NCBI GenBank assembly: GCA_031292575.1
Contig: JARLGX010000017.1
Span: 62,001-126,000 of the forward strand
Reading direction: 5' to 3'
Source: Paludibacter sp.
GTDB lineage: Bacteria > Bacteroidota > Bacteroidia > Bacteroidales > Paludibacteraceae
DNA: 64,000 nt
Shown here in pieces: positions 46,300 through 54,726 of this stretch (position 1 is the first letter of the stretch; every line of letters begins with the position of its first letter). The position numbers were made by a program, and so were the translations under genes. The notes under the pieces were generated by a model. It did no database searches, was not told the origin of the DNA, and saw nothing but the letters and a program-made list of their open reading frames with translations.

Positions 46300-49200
46300 C
46301 TAATAATCTATCACTACGTTTGCAGGCGATAGCATTATTTGAATGTATTTATCTGTAAATGTTTTTATTTCTTTTCCGTTTACTGTAACTTTCTTAGGCA
46401 TTTTTGAATCATTGAAATTTTGAATTTTAATGCCGTTTGCAGGTAATTTCAAATCTCCTGAAATATTGAAATGATAACTGTTTCCATCCTTTTTAATGCT
46501 GTATGAAACCTCTCCATAATAAGTTGGCAAATGGTTTACCGACATTCCTTCCGGTGCGTCAATCCAGTCCTGATACAATGCTGAAGCTAAAACCAACGAA
46601 GCATCGTATTCATTTTCATACACAAACATAGTGCGGATGGCATTAACAAAGTCTGAACCTACCCATGTATGAGGCATATCGCCAATATAACCAGGATATC
46701 TGTAATCTTTCCATACCACTTCGGCCCAGTGATTCCACGCTTGCGGACGCTGGTCGTGAAGGAAATATGCAATCAAATCGTGCGCTCTTTCTGGTTCGTT
46801 CAAAATTATAAATGAACCGATTACACGGTTTTCATACGGAGTGTAATTTACCCAGTTGATAGTATTATTTTTACGTTTAGTGAAATAATCGTAATACTTA
46901 TCAAATGTATTGAGAATCTGAGGTTTAGGAAGATTTATAAATTCATTGCAGGGAGTTAATGAAATAGTAGTTGAAGTTGCGTCAAAATCACCTAATTCAG
47001 CACAGCCGGGAATGTAATTTATCCCTTTGTTTTTCATTGCCAGATTGATGGAATTGTACAGATTTTTAGTAAACGTATCACGAATATCACCAATGCGCTT
47101 TTCTTCTGCCGTATTTCCCAAAATATGCTGAATATCTGTAGCATCTTTCAATCCTTTGATGGTAAAGAAATCATCCCAATAAGAATGCATAGGCTTTGCA
47201 GAATATCCTTCGTGACTAATGGATTCAGGTACTAAACCATATTGCGCTTTAAGACTATCGTTTCCATTTTTGAATTTATCAGTGCTACATTCAGCAATCA
47301 TTTTTTCAATATAACTTACATCCAACAAAATTTTATCGTTCTTGCTTTTCAGAAAATCAATATCTTTTGTAAAGTTGTAATACTCTCTGATTGCGTAGAT
47401 AAATTCGCCTTCACTGTCGTTTTCAGGAACCGGATCGGGACCGCGTTTGTCAACCACGCAAGGTACTTTTCCGTTTTCATACAAATAATTAGCATACCAA
47501 TTGAGATAATCTTTCACTTCAGGTACGATTCCGTTTTTTAACAATGCAGATGAAGTCAACGCACCATCGCGAATCCAACTACGCTCATAACTTCTCGATC
47601 CGGGTTGAAATCCGGCATTATCTCTGTTTATTAGAATATAAACCAATTGAGATTTATAGGTATCAATCATTTTATCAGCAGAAGCTGGCAAGTTAAATTC
47701 AACATGGTTGATTTTCTGCGACCAAAAATTCACTGCTTCATCAAATTCTTTAGAAACAGCATCATTTGTAATTTGTGCAGAACTGGATTTCGTATTATAG
47801 TAAGGAGATTTTACAAACATTACTTTTGTTTCGTTAGGTTGCAAAGTCATGGCATATCGCAAAACACCTGTTGATAAACTTGAAGCATCGGTAACTGAAG
47901 TTTCACGGTTGAATTTTTGTTTTTTCAAAAGTGAAACTACATCACCATCGATCATGCTGTAAGTAGATAAATTCTGATAAGGTAGAGTGGAATAGATTGT
48001 TTTTCCATCTACATCAACAGATTTATTATCAACACCTTGAATGTTTTTAATTTTACCAACTCCACCTTCTAAATTCAAAAACTGATAATATGGATTTACC
48101 TGATATGGTCGTAAAAGCACTAAAAAATCAAAGTTTTGGGCTTGTGACGTAGTATTTATAAAAGTATATTTGATGTAAAGATTTGAACTTTTATTTGCTT
48201 CACCACCAGAAGTTACTTCAGTAGCAAAGTTCAAATTATCCATTTTCCATTTCACACCCGGAACAAACTGAAAATCTTGTGGTTTAGTGGATTTTCCCAT
48301 TGTTTGAGATACTTCCACATTGCTCCAGTTATACAATTTTCCGTTTTGCATAATCATTGGTTCCAACGAAAACGCTCCTTTTTCGGCTTCCACCATTCCG
48401 TTTTCGCTTAAAAGACCTTCCTGAACATCATTATTCATACCTGTAATGGTGAAAAACGATGCTTGTTTGAGGAAATAACTTGGATAATCGCCTTTTTCGG
48501 AATTCAGTGCATTGTAAATCATGAATTTATTTCGTCCGTCAACATCATTTGCCTCAATAAATTTAAGTTCAGTTATACCAAAAACATTATTGTTTGATTG
48601 ATTTAAATCAATTCGTATGTATCTCGGTTCGGCATCTTCAAAAGGGATGATGTTGTTCTGGTTGTCATTTTTTGTATTGACAAAAACGTTTTCCCATGTT
48701 TTTCCATCATCAGATAATGCAATGGCAAAATTCGATGCAAACTGGTCTTTAGTCCATTCTATATTCAATCCGCCAATTTCTCTTTTTTGTTTTAAATCGA
48801 TAAGAATTGATTGTTTTTTGCAGTTCTTTGAAGTCCAAAAAGTTTCCGATTTTCTATCAAACATTGCATCGGCACTTGTTTTCATTTTAGGAATAAATGT
48901 AACCGAAGGCTGAGGATAATTTGCAGTTTCGGATGGAAGTTGCTCAAATTTCAAATCGTCAACCCATATCGTGCCTTTTCCACCAACCATAGAAGCGATG
49001 GTAAATTCAATACGGTCAATTCTTGGAGGTTTTGGACTGGGATTTGGTCCCCAGGCGAATTCTAAATTTCTTTTTTTGATTTTGATTTTTTTCCATTCGG
49101 TAGGAAAATTAAAATTTCGGTGGTTTACAAACCAAACATTATCGCCTGACGCATCAATTACTTTGAATTCGAAATTATTTGATGGAGAATTGGCTTTCAT

Positions 49201-49482
49201 CCAAAACGTAATTTCGTAATTATCGGGAAGATTCAATGGGAAAAGCTTTTGAAATCCACTATATCCGGTACCTTTTGTAAAATCATAATCCAACCGGATG
49301 GCTGTTCCGGTATGTCCTTGATCTGTTGAAATGTTCATTTTCACATCGCCACCTTCAGATTTTATATATTGCCAACCGTCGGTGGAATTAAAATCGTCAA
49401 GTACGGTCATTTGAGCGGAAACGAGATTACTAATTAATAAACTAATTATCAGCAATATAATAGACTTAAAAAATGTTTTCAT
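46300..49482 (-). CDS. Multidomain secreted protein: CBM-like + discoidin (F5/8C) + six-hairpin glycosidase-like domain, family not assigned (PUL 2)
   Basis: A 1060-residue exported protein. The signal peptide ends near SAQ (residue 24). Residues about 26-180 are a CBM11/CIA30-like jelly roll (VLDDFNSTDGWQYIKSEGG, EITFWMKANSPSNNFEF, IWVDDLKFEQLP). Residues about 195-310 are an F5/8 type C domain (MFDRKSETFWTSKNC, GGLNIEWTKDQ, EPRYIRIDLNQ). Residues about 320-600 are a beta-sandwich. Residues about 610-1000 look like an (alpha/alpha)6 catalytic barrel with GSRSYERSWIRDGALTSSALL, DSEGEFIYAIREYYNF, MHSYWDDFFTIKGL and WVNYTPYENRVIGSFI. I cannot assign it to a named GH family. Position between GH144 and the symporter suggests action on the imported polymer or its branches. 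Confidence 0.72.
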   Translation of the reverse strand: MKTFFKSIILLIISLLISNLVSAQMTVLDDFNSTDGWQYIKSEGGDVKMNISTDQGHTGTAIRLDYDFTKGTGYSGFQKLFPLNLPDNYEITFWMKANSPSNNFEFKVIDASGDNVWFVNHRNFNFPTEWKKIKIKKRNLEFAWGPNPSPKPPRIDRIEFTIASMVGGKGTIWVDDLKFEQLPSETANYPQPSVTFIPKMKTSADAMFDRKSETFWTSKNCKKQSILIDLKQKREIGGLNIEWTKDQFASNFAIALSDDGKTWENVFVNTKNDNQNNIIPFEDAEPRYIRIDLNQSNNNVFGITELKFIEANDVDGRNKFMIYNALNSEKGDYPSYFLKQASFFTITGMNNDVQEGLLSENGMVEAEKGAFSLEPMIMQNGKLYNWSNVEVSQTMGKSTKPQDFQFVPGVKWKMDNLNFATEVTSGGEANKSSNLYIKYTFINTTSQAQNFDFLVLLRPYQVNPYYQFLNLEGGVGKIKNIQGVDNKSVDVDGKTIYSTLPYQNLSTYSMIDGDVVSLLKKQKFNRETSVTDASSLSTGVLRYAMTLQPNETKVMFVKSPYYNTKSSSAQITNDAVSKEFDEAVNFWSQKINHVEFNLPASADKMIDTYKSQLVYILINRDNAGFQPGSRSYERSWIRDGALTSSALLKNGIVPEVKDYLNWYANYLYENGKVPCVVDKRGPDPVPENDSEGEFIYAIREYYNFTKDIDFLKSKNDKILLDVSYIEKMIAECSTDKFKNGNDSLKAQYGLVPESISHEGYSAKPMHSYWDDFFTIKGLKDATDIQHILGNTAEEKRIGDIRDTFTKNLYNSINLAMKNKGINYIPGCAELGDFDATSTTISLTPCNEFINLPKPQILNTFDKYYDYFTKRKNNTINWVNYTPYENRVIGSFIILNEPERAHDLIAYFLHDQRPQAWNHWAEVVWKDYRYPGYIGDMPHTWVGSDFVNAIRTMFVYENEYDASLVLASALYQDWIDAPEGMSVNHLPTYYGEVSYSIKKDGNSYHFNISGDLKLPANGIKIQNFNDSKMPKKVTVNGKEIKTFTDKYIQIMLSPANVVIDY

Positions 49483-49534
49483 CCTTTGAATTTTATTTAT
49501 ATTTAATCAAATTTTCAATAAAACTTTTGTCTTT

Positions 49535-50935
49535 CTACTTTTTAATATATTCAAAATTAAGTCGTTGTAATCCTTTTTGAATAATTGGATCTTTCATCAT
49601 ATATTTCCAGATTAATCCGGAGCGGAAATTTTCAATCATTAAGATGGTAGGTCCCTGGTCGATACCTACAAAATCATTATCAACCCAATTGGCTGTTTGA
49701 TTGAATGAGTCGTAAAAACCATATTTTCCCCAAAGTTTGCTTCCCATTTTAGATTGAATATTCTTAATGGTTTTTAACGATAAATCGGGAGTAAAAGGTA
49801 ACGAACAAATAGATCCATAGATACCAATTGTACCATCCTCAGCCACTACATCGTCTTTACCGGTAGCACCTCTGCCAGCATAACCTTCAAATTTTTTATC
49901 TCCGGAATTATAGTTTGGTCCGGGCCCATCGGTTGCAGTAAACCCCCAAGTTAAAGAATCATATCCTACCCATCCTTTTGGATTTTCGATGGCATATTGT
50001 TGCTGTGCAAGCGTTGCCCGGCGGGAATTTTCAAAATATGAAATCCCTTTTTCTTTAAGATATTTATCGGCAAGTCCGCGGAAATCAATAAAGATTTCAG
50101 AGAACTGATGCCCGAAAAGTGGAGGAAATGCCACGTGAGAAAGACCTGGATAAGGTGTTTTCCATTCATAACCTTTCAACCAGGCGTTGTAATGTTGAAT
50201 AGGATTGTCGATGCCTGTTCCTGCTGCTAAAACGTACAAAAATAAACCTTCGGTATAGCCGTGCCATCCCCAGTTTGTAGTCCCTTTTTCGGGATGCCAG
50301 GCCATAGAAATGGTGTAAGGTTGCTTTGAATTAGCATCCATATTGAATACAGTCCAGTCCATACTGCTTAACAATATACCGGCATATTCCCTGATTTCTT
50401 TTTCAGCTTGATTATTTTTATTGTAATAATTTCTTGCGAAAATAACACCCATCATCAAAATTCCGGTATCTATTGATGACAATTCTACCCACGAATCCAC
50501 ACGATTTCCTTCGTCAATATCCAGAAAATGGTAATAAAATCCTTTGTAACTTCTTCGTGAATTATTTTCGGATGTTGCAAAAAATTTCAAAATTTTTAAT
50601 GTTCTGTCTACTGCCTCATTCCGGGTTATCCATTTTCTTTCAGCTGCAATGGCATAAGTTGGTAAACCAAAACCCGTTGCCGCAATACTTGCAAATGCAC
50701 CTTTTGCAGCTCTGTCTTTTATAATTCCGATTTCTGGATTATTTTCGTGTAAAAAATATTCAAACGTTTTGCGTTGAATAGAATCTAACATTAACTCATC
50801 CGATTTTGACAAATTATAGTCAATTTTTCCTTTATACACATATTTACTTGCATTTTTTAGCGCATTACAGTTCGAAAAAGTAAATATCAACAAGCAGGCG
50901 ACAATGATGCTGTGTATTAAAAATTTGTTTTTCAT
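49535..50935 (-). CDS. GH144 beta-1,2-glucanase-type lipoprotein (PUL 2, proximal copy)
   Basis: A 466-residue lipoprotein (lipobox TFSNC, Cys near residue 23) consisting almost only of the GH144 (alpha/alpha)6 domain: DSIQRKTFEYFLHENNPE, GFGLPTYAIAAERKW, SWVELSSIDTGILMMGVIFA, WGWHGYTEGLFLYVLAAGTG, WGKYGFYDSFNQTANW, IDQGPTILMIENFRSGLIW. It lacks the extra N-terminal domain of the distal copy and is close to the length of the characterised stand-alone enzymes. Two divergent GH144 proteins in one locus suggest an endo/exo division of labour. It is 24 bp from the GH43-like gene. Confidence 0.9.
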   Translation of the reverse strand: MKNKFLIHSIIVACLLIFTFSNCNALKNASKYVYKGKIDYNLSKSDELMLDSIQRKTFEYFLHENNPEIGIIKDRAAKGAFASIAATGFGLPTYAIAAERKWITRNEAVDRTLKILKFFATSENNSRRSYKGFYYHFLDIDEGNRVDSWVELSSIDTGILMMGVIFARNYYNKNNQAEKEIREYAGILLSSMDWTVFNMDANSKQPYTISMAWHPEKGTTNWGWHGYTEGLFLYVLAAGTGIDNPIQHYNAWLKGYEWKTPYPGLSHVAFPPLFGHQFSEIFIDFRGLADKYLKEKGISYFENSRRATLAQQQYAIENPKGWVGYDSLTWGFTATDGPGPNYNSGDKKFEGYAGRGATGKDDVVAEDGTIGIYGSICSLPFTPDLSLKTIKNIQSKMGSKLWGKYGFYDSFNQTANWVDNDFVGIDQGPTILMIENFRSGLIWKYMMKDPIIQKGLQRLNFEYIKK

Positions 50936-50959
50936 ATATTATTATTGATTATATGTCTG

Positions 50960-53041
50960 TTATTTCACAAAAATTGGTTTCGATTTTTCAGAAATACCGG
51001 TTTCGCTTAACGATTGAATTGAAAAAAAATATTGTGTATTTTTATCCAATCCACGCATAGTGTATTTTGTATCTTTGTAAACGGTAATGCAATTGTACAT
51101 TTTATCGGGAGCAATTCCGTAGTAAATATTGTATCCATAGCAATCTTTCTGCAGTTTCCACGAAATCATAGCGTTTCGTTCATCGTTTTTTTCTCTATCA
51201 ATTTTTAATTTTTCGGCAGGGTGTGGCAAGGCTCCATTCGCTTTTCCAAATACTCTGAAATCCATCAATGCAAAGTTTCCACTTGCCGTATGAATATTTT
51301 CAATTTTCAAATAGCGGGTTTGGATTGGTTGCAATAGTTCTACGTAATCATGAGGTACATCCTGATCATTATCGCTTTTATCTACTAACAATTCCCAGTT
51401 GATACCGTCGGTAGAGCTGTAAATTTTGTATTGATGATACATGTCCATGGCTTTTCCAAACTGATTGGCCTTATGCTCGTAATAATTTACCTGAATGGCA
51501 TTCACTTGTTTTATATTGTCCAAATCCATGGCAAACCATTCACCAGCTCGTCCGGATTTTGCAGCCCAATATGTACGCATGTTTTCATCTGAACCATTTT
51601 CTGGAGTAAAAATGCTATCGGACGAAGATGCCCATGTTTTTTTGTTTAATGACAACAGCATCCAACCTGTAAAATTCCCTTTCTGGTGGTCTTCGGTGCT
51701 TTGAGGAATAGTTGTCGGATAATCACCAAAGGCTGTATTTGAATACATCACTCCATCTTTGTCAAATCCTGCCGGATAAAGCCCGATTCTTCTTTCGAAA
51801 GTCTCACGCAACGAAAGCATACAGGTAGAAATATGCCAGTAATTGTTGAAATTATCTTTAAATGTTCCACCATGTCCGGCTCCTTGTACAAACCCACCCG
51901 GTTTATAAGAAAAAGGATTATGTTGTTGATAAACAAACGGACCGAATGGATTATCCGCCACATAGACACCATCTGCATACACTTTGAATTCTGTTCCTGG
52001 TGCACCGTATTGCAGATAATATTTATTATCGTGTTTCGTCATGTAAGCTCCTTCAATGAAAGGTTTCAATGAAACCGAATCGTCGTTATTCATTCCAAAC
52101 CGTTCCCAACCATGTATTTCAGGTTTCAGCCCAAATAAATCGTGAACAACGCTTTTTGGACGAAAAGTAGAACGGTCGTATTCGGCCACTTTGATTGGAA
52201 ATTCATTGCTCGAGCCGTAATAAAGATAAAGTCGTCCATCATCGTTCAAAAATAAATCCGGATCCCAATGTGGCAATATAGCTGTTTCGGTTAGTCTTTT
52301 CCAACGCCCCTCTTTTGGATTGGTAGTGTACCAAACCGGCAATTCTTTATAAGTAGAACCAATCATAATGATGGTGTCGCCCGATACTTCTACGGCCGGA
52401 GCACATTGATCGTCGTCGGTTGGTTTGCGTTGAAATCCGCTAAAAACGTATTTCCATTTCGAAAGATCTTTCGAAACATAAAAACCATCCTGATTGGTAC
52501 AGAAAAGGTAGTATTCGCCTTTGTATGGAACAATCAGCGGATCGGCTGTAGACCGGCAGGATATTTTATTTTCCTTGTTGTAGGGCTCAAAGTTATAATC
52601 AATATTTATTGGATTGCAATAAGTCTTTGGATGATCGTTTTTAGGATCGAACCATTTAGTTTTTTGAGCTGTGTGTTTAGGTAATGAGTGATCAGAAAGG
52701 TCTTTTTTCAATGTGCAATTAATCCTTAAGTTTTGTATGCTAAGGGGTACCTCTGTAATGGTCATTCCAGGATAATAAAACCACAATGCTTTATCATTTG
52801 AACCTATAGTTATGGTATATTCTCCCTTCAAATTAGTAGTTCCTGAGCCCACGCCATCTTTTATCATCACTTTTACCTGACTAATGGGTTTTCCCTGCTC
52901 ATCCGAAACGATTCCGCTAACCTGATAGGTTTTTTCGGTTGAAACGTTGTATTCAGTTATTTGACCTTTTACTATCTTTGATTGAGCAAAAAATGACATA
53001 AATATTGAAAGACTACAGATAATTGTCAATATTTTTTTCAT
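50960..53041 (-). CDS. GH43-like five-bladed propeller enzyme with CarboxypepD_reg-like, discoidin and Fn3 domains (PUL 2)
   Basis: A 693-residue exported protein. After the signal peptide (MSFFAQS) a CarboxypepD_reg-like domain spans about 38-110 (YQVSGIVSDEQGKPISQVKV). A GH43-type five-bladed propeller spans about 150-450, with candidate catalytic acids in STADPLIVPYKGEYYLF (Asp), HWDPDLFLNDDGRLYLYYG (Asp) and LKPFIEGAYMTKHDNKYYL (Glu). A discoidin domain lies at about 470-600 (RAGEWFAMDLDNIKQVNAIQV, TRYLKIENIHTASGN) and Fn3 at about 615-690. GH43 enzymes usually act on arabinosides, xylosides or galactosides, which is unexpected in a beta-1,2-glucan locus. It is the first gene after the susD terminator. 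Confidence 0.82.
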   Translation of the reverse strand: MKKILTIICSLSIFMSFFAQSKIVKGQITEYNVSTEKTYQVSGIVSDEQGKPISQVKVMIKDGVGSGTTNLKGEYTITIGSNDKALWFYYPGMTITEVPLSIQNLRINCTLKKDLSDHSLPKHTAQKTKWFDPKNDHPKTYCNPINIDYNFEPYNKENKISCRSTADPLIVPYKGEYYLFCTNQDGFYVSKDLSKWKYVFSGFQRKPTDDDQCAPAVEVSGDTIIMIGSTYKELPVWYTTNPKEGRWKRLTETAILPHWDPDLFLNDDGRLYLYYGSSNEFPIKVAEYDRSTFRPKSVVHDLFGLKPEIHGWERFGMNNDDSVSLKPFIEGAYMTKHDNKYYLQYGAPGTEFKVYADGVYVADNPFGPFVYQQHNPFSYKPGGFVQGAGHGGTFKDNFNNYWHISTCMLSLRETFERRIGLYPAGFDKDGVMYSNTAFGDYPTTIPQSTEDHQKGNFTGWMLLSLNKKTWASSSDSIFTPENGSDENMRTYWAAKSGRAGEWFAMDLDNIKQVNAIQVNYYEHKANQFGKAMDMYHQYKIYSSTDGINWELLVDKSDNDQDVPHDYVELLQPIQTRYLKIENIHTASGNFALMDFRVFGKANGALPHPAEKLKIDREKNDERNAMISWKLQKDCYGYNIYYGIAPDKMYNCITVYKDTKYTMRGLDKNTQYFFSIQSLSETGISEKSKPIFVK

Positions 53042-53126
53042 TAGTTTATTTTTTAAATATTTGATAATTAGAGTAATTTATAATGGGATTTCAAATTTAT
53101 AAGGCTAAGTAGTTTCTAAAGGTAAA

Positions 53127-53156
53127 AAAAGGGGAAGTATAAAACCCTCCCCTTTT
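53127..53156 (-). terminator. Terminator/attenuator between susD and the enzyme genes of PUL 2
   Basis: On the minus strand AAAAGGGGA pairs with TCCCCTTTT (9 bp) and is followed by further Ts (CTTTTTTTACC). A TAAATTTG box at 53092-53099 lies between this terminator and the GH43-like start, so the enzyme genes may have partial independent expression. Such hairpins explain the common excess of susCD transcript over enzyme transcript. Confidence 0.75.
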
Positions 53157-53172
53157 CAATTAAATGGTTATT

Positions 53173-54705
53173 TTATTTGCCTAAGTTTGTGTTTAAATCA
53201 ATTTGAGTCTGTGGAATAGGAATGTATTCACTTGTTCCTACAACAAATCCTGAAAGCGTAGTAGCAGCTTGTCCTGTACGAATCAAATCATTGAAACGAT
53301 CGCCCCACCATTCGCAAGCAAACTCAGCTCTACGTTCGTCGAGTACATTTTGCAAAGTGGCTCCAGTTATAGAGGCTAATTTTGCACGATTACGAACAAG
53401 ATTGAATGGAGTATCTCCACTTTGCCCTTTACGTACTTTTGCTTCAGCATTTAACAATAAGGCATCTGCATAGCGAAGTATCCGAATATTGTTGTTTTCA
53501 CCGTAGTCAGTCCTGCCTGCTGTCATTTGCGAAGATGGAAGATAAGCTTTTCCATTGAAGTATTTCACTCCATCAGAATTTGCCCAAATAGTATCGTTAC
53601 TAGGTGTGACGGCATATTTATTGGTTCCTTTGGTTTTTGTATCAGTGAACAAAACTGTAGTCTTTAATCTGACAGAATCATTACGAGAATTCAGATAATC
53701 AACAATAGTCTGAGAAGGTGTCATAAAACCCCAACCAGAAATAGGACTACCATGTTGATCACCACGTGGACCCTGAAATGCCCAAAAAGCATCTGGTTCA
53801 ACGATGTCTCCTGAACTTGTTCCAAAATCGGTAAACTGAAGTTCAAAAAGTGATTCATTACACATTTTGCCTGGCTTTTTGAACAGTTGATAATAATCGG
53901 GATAAAGAGAGAATTTACCACTATTGATGATTTGGTCAGTTGCAGAAATAACTTGATCCCAATATGTACTTGTATTGTCACTTCCAGCTAAATCAGCACA
54001 GATTTTGGCTTTTAACATTAATGCAGAATACTTAGTAACTGCCCCAACATGAATTGATTGATTTGGTCGTGCATCTTCCAGATTGGCAATACAGAAATCC
54101 ATTTCGCTATTAATAAATGCTCTAACATCTGCCACAGGACTTTTGCCAATTGTTCGAATAGTTGAATTATCAGTTAAAATTGGAATATTTCCAAATACGC
54201 GTGCAAGCATTAAATGAGCAAATGATCTCAAAAAGCGAAGTTCAGCCTTGTACTGTAGATTCAGTTTTAAGTTAGTAGCATCAGTTGAAGGAATATTAGC
54301 TGCAAACTTGTCCAATTCAGCCAACGCACTGTTTGCATCGATAATCATACCGTAATAATCATTCCAGCAGTTATTTGTTCCCCAAAAGCTTTGTATAGAG
54401 GCATAATTATAATGGAATAACTTAATATCGGTCAATTGAGATTGATCACTGGCTGAAGAACCCTTATCTAAATCGTCGCCGCGGACGCCTCTGATACCAT
54501 AGTCCATCCAATGGACTAACCCCGGATTAGCACTTTCGGCAATCCGATATACTCCTGATACAGGTGCATACATATTACTGAGTTGAGTATAATTAATTGC
54601 TGAAGAAGGGATAGTGTTTTCAGGGAGTTTGTTCAAAAAATCAGAACAACTGCTAACTGTAAAGGAGATTAGCAGTATTAATGGAATATATTTTAATCGT
54701 TTCAT
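53173..54705 (-). CDS. SusD/RagB-family outer-membrane lipoprotein (PUL 2)
   Basis: A 510-residue glycan-binding lipoprotein. The lipobox TVSSC puts the lipidated Cys near residue 20, followed by SDFLNKLPENTIPSSA. SusD-type TPR segments appear (YKAELRFLRSFAHLMLARVFGNIP and YSALMLKAKICADLAG). The C-terminal RagB/SusD domain includes NNIRILRYADALLLNAEAKVRKGQ and LDERRAEFACEWWGDRFNDLIRTG. This is the classic PF07980/PF14322 type, unlike the PF12771 type in PUL 1. It follows susC by 21 bp and precedes a terminator. Confidence 0.95.
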   Translation of the reverse strand: MKRLKYIPLILLISFTVSSCSDFLNKLPENTIPSSAINYTQLSNMYAPVSGVYRIAESANPGLVHWMDYGIRGVRGDDLDKGSSASDQSQLTDIKLFHYNYASIQSFWGTNNCWNDYYGMIIDANSALAELDKFAANIPSTDATNLKLNLQYKAELRFLRSFAHLMLARVFGNIPILTDNSTIRTIGKSPVADVRAFINSEMDFCIANLEDARPNQSIHVGAVTKYSALMLKAKICADLAGSDNTSTYWDQVISATDQIINSGKFSLYPDYYQLFKKPGKMCNESLFELQFTDFGTSSGDIVEPDAFWAFQGPRGDQHGSPISGWGFMTPSQTIVDYLNSRNDSVRLKTTVLFTDTKTKGTNKYAVTPSNDTIWANSDGVKYFNGKAYLPSSQMTAGRTDYGENNNIRILRYADALLLNAEAKVRKGQSGDTPFNLVRNRAKLASITGATLQNVLDERRAEFACEWWGDRFNDLIRTGQAATTLSGFVVGTSEYIPIPQTQIDLNTNLGK

Positions 54706-54726
54706 AATAATTTTATTTTTTATGGA

